Origin: Litoditis marina
Lineage: Eukaryota > Nematoda > Chromadorea > Rhabditida > Rhabditidae
DNA length: 64,000 bases
Direction of reading: 5' to 3'
Assembly: GCA_964036275.1 (NCBI GenBank)
Contig: OZ038435.1
Span: 26,703,521-26,767,520 of the forward strand
The notes beneath the pieces are model-generated. The model saw only the letters and a list, made by a program, of their open reading frames with translations. It was not told the DNA's origin and made no database searches. Every line of letters begins with the position of its first letter. Positions within the stretch are counted from its first letter, which is position 1. Below are positions 58,050 through 64,000 of the stretch, piece by piece. Position numbers and translations under genes: made by a program.

Positions 58050-61000
58050 GAGAGACTAGAAACTGAGAGAATGAAGTCAGCTGTGTAAGCAGTCTCAATG
58101 CATATATCACATTTCCAGCCCATTTTTCGTCCCCGGATACAATAGTCACACCCGCTTTATTTGCTCCCGACAAAATGACAAATATAGATTTATGCCATCT
58201 ATTTATATTTACAAACATTTGTGTGTTTAATGTTTACCATATTGGACGTGATTTCGGTAGATCAACCAAATGTCATACGAGAAGTTCATGAAATCGTCAC
58301 GTAAAATAGGAAAATACATCATCTTTCTCATGTATTTCACACTTTCACGTGACTACGCACTTCGCTACCAGTACAGGTTGTAATCTAACGTTACATTTTT
58401 GGAAAACCTCGCCATTCTTTATATTACTTGAACCGCTATTACAGACCAAAAGAAACATACACTTCACTTTACCGGTTACTCTAGTGAAAACAATCGATAG
58501 GGGCATTCGATTGCAGTTTGCTAAGTCTACTGTAGTTTGATTGCTGTGCGACCAGAAAAATTGAAGCACTGTTCTGTGTATTCAGAGGCCGTATGCATGA
58601 AACATCCCGGACCGGGTTGCGACGTTAACTGGGCATCCAATCGGCTTAGAAATAGCCGAATCGAGCTCGAGATAGCATCTCAACTCCACCTGGCATGTTT
58701 ATGCTTACGGCCTCAGACTGAAGTACACGTCTATTTGGTTCACATCATACTCCTGCGGTGTGTGAAGGTGCTGGTAAATATGCAGAACAGCGCGATGAAG
58801 AACACACGTTACACGTGATAGTTTTGTATGAACACTGGTAGTTTTGTATTAACACATATCCCATGCATCATTCGCACGGTTCGCATGGAACCATTGAAAG
58901 TTACCGGCAAGTTTTATCAAAGTGTGGGCTTGTTCTATTCAAATCGAACTTATTGATGATGGTAAGGTCAATTGACCTTTGATAGCACAGTAATGGGCGT
59001 CTGGTCACATTCTGGCGGCCTATTGGCTGTTCATCATGATTACTACGTGTACGTGACCGCAACCTGGTGGCGTATGTTCTGAATTTTTACGAACCAGCTT
59101 AATTCCCGATTTGAGAGCGAACCGATTCCTTCCGCCGAAGCACGCGGTCTGTTTTTAACCAAACCAATTTCAAACTATTCTGGGTTGGGCCGAATCGACC
59201 GAAGCAACAAATGCCAGAATGGTCGATTGCGCCATTTTCATTTGGGTGAGTTCGCGGTTGCGTTTCAGTTTCAATGGGGAAACTCTCCGGGAGTTGGAGA
59301 TAATCCAGTACTATGAACAATAATAAAATAAGTAAACTGACCAAGTTTACGAATTCCTCGAAAAATTTCATATTGGCGCCTTTCCAGTTTACGTGGTCGG
59401 ACAAAGGCCGCAAACGTAGCATTCTTCAAACTTCAGGGTTTGGCGAAAATTGTAGGAATTAAAAAGCACGGAACATAAGTTTGATCGAGAACGAAATAAG
59501 AAAAAAGGAGTTGTGAGCACGAAAGAGAATAGAATGAAGAAAAAAGAGAGAGAGAGAGAGAGAGATTGCAAAAGAGAAACTGCTCAATATATAAATGTTG
59601 GAAAATATGTTTTTATGTAGGTATCGTATGCGGATATACCAGAACATTGAGACCGTTGATGTACAGCTCATTTTTATACTTGGATTTTTTCGTTTCCGGT
59701 TAACCACCGGAAACTACGAAATCGTGCGTCCACACGCGATAACAGTTTACGATAGTAGTTAAAACTACAATAACAACATTGTGCGTCTTGTTCGTTTTCA
59801 TGTTATTCACATAAAGGTTTTGTTTGTGGTTTGTTGAAATTCTGGTAGGTTTTTTGAAAACTGCCCTTGTAGACGATCATGTGCGCCACTCTGACAAATT
59901 TGGCAAATCCGCCACCCAGAAAGAAAAAAAACTTTTTGTAAAATCCCACGTAAATCAAAAATGGTATCTCAGAGAGAGTTTTGTCCACAGCAACGCAATA
60001 TTGAGTATATGCGAGTGTAAGGTGGCAAATTTATGGACAAAAGTGAGCATGTTTAGAAAATATTCCCGAATTGGAAACGTCTTTCGGGGTGTCATTCGGT
60101 CGTCAAAAGAAAACATCAGTGTCTCATGCATGGGATTTTGGAAATGGAAGAAAAAAACTAGATAGAAAAAGAAACAATTCAAGTAGAGAGAAAAAGAGAG
60201 AGAGAAAGCGAGGGGGAGAGGTAGATTGGGAGAGAGATGGAGAGAGAGAAAGAGGGACAGATTTCAGTTTGACATAGAGAGAGAATAACGACAGAGAAGA
60301 GAAATAAGTACCAAAAATACAAAGTCTGCGAAATGTAGCATTCTCGCACAAAGAGAGGGGCGAAGAATAGATACCACACGCGATGCACACCTTCAATTGT
60401 ATAAATATATCATGTGAAAATCGGTTCGATTGTGCCTCGGCCAGGTTACGACCAGTTTTATGAAAAAGCAAACATAGCCGGGGCGAGAAACCCGATCATT
60501 ACTTTTCTCAGATTGCAACTATTTCAGAAAACTAGAAAACATCACACAAGGCACATGAGTGTACTTATGTACAGTATGGAGCTAACATCCTTTGGCCTAT
60601 GTTAGACGTTTACAGAAAATTCTCATTTGTGCATAATGTTCAACAGAGACGTTAAAGTGTTGCGTGCTAATATAACTCTCGGCTCACTTACATGAATTTC
60701 CGCAGTGCTTGTTCACAACATACTATTTGTTTTTGAAACAAACAGGTTGCATATGAGACCAAGCGGTTGGCTAAGGCTTACTACATCTGAAATGTAGTTT
60801 GACCGGGGCAGGCGCTCTTCATTTCTACAGAATGTTGACGGGACGATCTCATGAGTTTCTACAAGCGCTCGTAGGCTAACCGTAGAACGGGATCATAATT
60901 GCCAGATAAAGCTGTACTTCTAGAAGGCATGCTCACTTGAAGTGTGACACATCAGACTTCTCTGTCGAAAAGGCACAGAGTTCTCACGATTTGAGCGAAA

Positions 61001-63340
61001 ACAACTTTCTTCGAAATTTCCTTGACCAACTATCAAACTCTTACTCGGTAAGGTAAAAATCAGTGTTATTTCTTGCTCTACGTACTACGTTGCCATGCTT
61101 TTACTTCTTGTCAATCTCGATATTTTGATACGGCATATGCGCACTCAAGTACTTAGCCAGAAGTAGGACTATTATTTTTCGTGTGTAGATTTAACTGTAA
61201 ACCTAATCTATTCCACGTGAAAATACGTCATTTTTCTAGTGCTCCTCTGTGCTTCTTGTTTGTATCAGGGCATCTTCACTTCAAAATTGTGAATTGATGT
61301 GTTTGCGAAGCAAACTACAACTCTGATGAGGTCAAGCACTTCAATTATCCGAGAAATGTCACTAATTTCCAGAAGTTTTACGTAGGTGTCGTTATCAGAC
61401 AGACGTATTCCGTTATTACGACCGATTGATTTGTTTAGGGCGTACGATTTGGTGGCAGCTGGGGGAGATAAGCGAAAACTGCTGATAATTAAGGGGATAT
61501 TGCTCAAACATCATAATAGTTACTGTAGACTTTATTACAGTGGTGCTATAGAAAAATATCTCACTGTAGTTTGATATAGCTACGCCATACTTTACAAATT
61601 ATGACCCAAAAGGAACGATATCAATTTCGACACATGGCGAGTTAGAGCAGAATCTACCGTATGAGCTTGCTTTGAGAAGAGAAAAGCTACAGAGTCGGTA
61701 ACTTGTGTTGGAACACAGCGCATACTAGGGTGAAGGGGTTGAACATTTCGAGTTGTAGTTTGAACTCGATAAACCCCTTAATGTACGAGTTTCTCTCCAA
61801 AAAACGAAACAAAACTACAGAGAGAAAACAATTTAGAAAATTTACGTTTTCTCCGAAAAACAGTCTGAAGTTTCAGGTCCTTCGTTAGTGCAATTTACAC
61901 TTTGTGATTGTAGGGGGTTGTAGCGAGACCGAACCAGCTACTGACATAGTATTGACACCGATTACACTATACCGATCACTAAAATAACAGTTTTAGAATG
62001 AACTGAACCAATAAAACAGTAATTATATTAGTAACTTGGCAAAATGTGCAGAACAAACAGTAGCAAGTAGGAGATAAAACAGCGTGAACCTATAATCCGA
62101 TTTGATAAGAAGAGATTATATTAGCAGAGAGGGTGAAAACACTCCGAACATGGACGTGACGTCGGCGACACAGAGACTGTCTGGGGATACATGGACATCG
62201 AAAATTTTCGAGTCGAGTCGTACTCGAAACTGGAAAACTCGAAATATCCCAAACTCGAAAAAACGAAAAATCGGAAACTTGAAATTTTGACCTCTATCAA
62301 CAACCCTACTGATGTAGTTCTGAACCGGGTTGGTTAACCTTTGTCGAATTGGGCAGAAGAAAGGTTAACGTGATGTGATCAACATATATCTGGAAATCTT
62401 GCTTTTGCTGAGCAATATAATAGATATAGACCAGTGTATTCGCGATTTAACACATTACTTTCCACATTAGTAGATTTTGTACTTCAAGTGTGAACGATTC
62501 CTCCATCCCTTAGTTCCAACCAATGCTTCGTGATGTTTCGGTTCACGGGATTATTGGAATAAGCTCTCCCTTCTGTCCTCCTTCAATCGACTTGGTAGAA
62601 AGTATTTGGAGTTACCACCCTTTGAAAGTTTGGTGGAACAAACAGCTATTTTTCTACTATAACCCATGCTCCAAACGAACCCCAAACAAACTCATTCCAT
62701 TCTCTGTTATCGTGAGTTTCGATAATGCCAAACCGGCAAAAACTAAACAAGAACTGCGTAACAAAAACGTCTGCTCATCTAATTTCCACTGAATGTCAGT
62801 CCTACTTTCGGTACGACAGTTTGAAACTCTCCCAGCGATTTTGTACATCTGTATTAGAACGCATCCTCTATTTATGATTCAATTCGGCTTCACCCGAAAA
62901 TTAGCTTCAGAACATTGTTTGAATTCGTCGCATTTGGCCACGGAATCATACCATAAATCTCCCGAATTGGTCCCATAACATCGAGAATTTCGGTAGTAGA
63001 CACGTTTTAGACCGATAAAAACACAAGAAAAACATGTCAGAAAAAAACCGTATATTTAGTGTAAAATATGGGTAAATGACGAATGCTCTCGACGTGTTCT
63101 TACTTTTACGTGACCATACACTCCTTCTGATTTGACTAGCAGTTTTACCTTACATGGGCGTAGGGCACTTTTATGTTGCTTCAAACCATTTCAAATTACT
63201 TCATACTACCAAGACTGCAACTGAAACACATCTAACTTTTCAATAAAGTATCATTTTTTTGACCTATCGATTTATTTGTATGAACTCTGCGAAGAATTCG
63301 CGGTTCCAGGGGTATTGTCTGGAAAAAACATCCGTTCTAT
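58050..63340. other. No supported gene; scattered repeats
   Basis: I found no ORF with family similarity or a phase-consistent exon chain on either strand. Present are GA tracts (59540-59566, 60183-60270), TGTAGTTTGAT element pieces (near 60795, 61565, 61755) and decayed CACGTGA MITEs (58270-58375, 63080-63150). A minus-strand ORF at 59099-59422 has a short hydrophobic stretch but no other support. Confidence 0.6.
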
Positions 63341-63349
63341 AGGGTGGTT

Positions 63350-63850
63350 AAGGAATTGAATTGAATTGGAATTGGAATTGAAAAGAATTGAAAACCAATT
63401 CCAAAGAATTGAATTGAATTGGTTTTTGAGTGAAACCAATTCCTAAGAATTGAATTGAATTGAACTGGTTGTTGACAGCCAGAAAAAAATGGAATTGAAT
63501 TGAATTGGTTTTTCTTGAGAATTGGTAAAAAAAATTGGAATTGGTCCGTAATTGATTCACAATTGAAATTTTGAACGTGTTGAAAATGACTGTTTCTTGT
63601 TTTGTTACGTCTTGTTCAAATGTATTTGTTGTAAAAAGCAACATTTTGAGAACTTTTTTGCAGAAAAAATACTTCAGGAATTGAAAGTGGAATTGATTTT
63701 TCAAGAATTGGTCGGAATTGATTGGAATTGGGATTGAATTGAATTGGTTTTTTGAAATGATGAAAAAATTATTATTGAAATTCCGGAATTTGTCGAGAAT
63801 TAGTTGGAATTGGAATTGAATTGAAATGACTTTTGGAATTGGTTAACCAC
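63350..63850. repeat. Degenerate GAATTG minisatellite
   Basis: Long stretch of GAATTG, GGAATTG and AATTGGTTTT words. It is self-complementary at the AATT core, so it reads similarly on both strands. The minus-strand ORF through it is repeat-derived. Confidence 0.9.
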
Positions 63851-63890
63851 TCTACCGTTTTACGAACTACTGTTTATTTATATAATAATA

Positions 63891-63905
63891 CCCCCCCCCC
63901 CCCCC
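63891..63905. repeat. 15-bp C homopolymer
   Basis: Uninterrupted run of C after ATAATAATA. Its exact length is likely to be sequencing-sensitive. Confidence 0.95.
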
Positions 63906-64000
63906 TCAAAAGGTGAGACTGAATATTTGCCATATCATAAATTGTTCCCGTGTGTCTATCGCTCGCACAGGCTCTTTTGTTCAATATTCAATTGAATTTG

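Noticed and set aside
59099..59422. 107-codon minus-strand ORF with a hydrophobic segment
   Set aside because: No signal peptide shape, splice partners, homology or codon pattern that sets it apart from neighbouring non-coding ORFs.
63348..63704. 118-codon minus-strand ORF rich in Phe, Gln and Asn
   Set aside because: It is a translation of the GAATTG minisatellite.

Overview
The window reads as invertebrate metazoan nuclear DNA, most likely from a nematode. It is AT-rich, its genes are split into many 45-180 nt exons, 3' splice sites are mostly TTTCAG or close variants, and the recognisable proteins look nematode or invertebrate in type. No bacterial, organellar or viral gene order is visible. 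All supported protein genes lie on the minus strand, so transcription runs from high to low coordinates. Exon structures were worked out by hand from splice signals, codon phase and family similarity. No alignment or search was run.

Layout, left to right: (1) 1-2330, a direct repeat of about 1 kb with no gene. (2) 2830-16609, duplicated block A, holding a broken copy of a membrane adenylate cyclase gene (3658-16265). It lacks the 5' coding exons and one 130-nt exon of the second membrane domain. (3) 16606-17080, a MITE with TTAA ends sitting on the block edge. (4) 17214-21958, the signal peptide and complete-looking NIDO domain of a Mesh-like protein, with no downstream exons in view. (5) 22.6-33.6 kb, a repeat-dense interval holding a small complete single-pass membrane protein gene (24110-26276), the last exons of a probable ionotropic-receptor-like gene (26975-27509), exons of an S28 serine carboxypeptidase (30821-31531, possibly ending at 22621), an unrecognised three-exon gene start (32030-33588) and two tRNA-like sequences. 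(6) 33880-48736, duplicated block B, which with an upstream exon at 50219-50286 and a probable first exon at 56414-56434 gives an apparently complete adenylate cyclase gene. (7) 56.6-64 kb, no supported gene, only repeats.

The clearest story is the adenylate cyclase duplication. Two direct copies lie about 32 kb apart; one looks intact and one is a pseudogene. Both ends of the duplicated block fall in or beside the same MITE family. The intact copy keeps the residues expected for catalysis in both cyclase domains. The pseudogene lost one exon in a deletion that ends inside a foldback MITE.

The non-coding DNA is dominated by short foldback elements. One family, with at least fifteen copies, carries a TCACGTGA palindrome in each terminal inverted repeat and so spreads perfect E-box sequences through introns.
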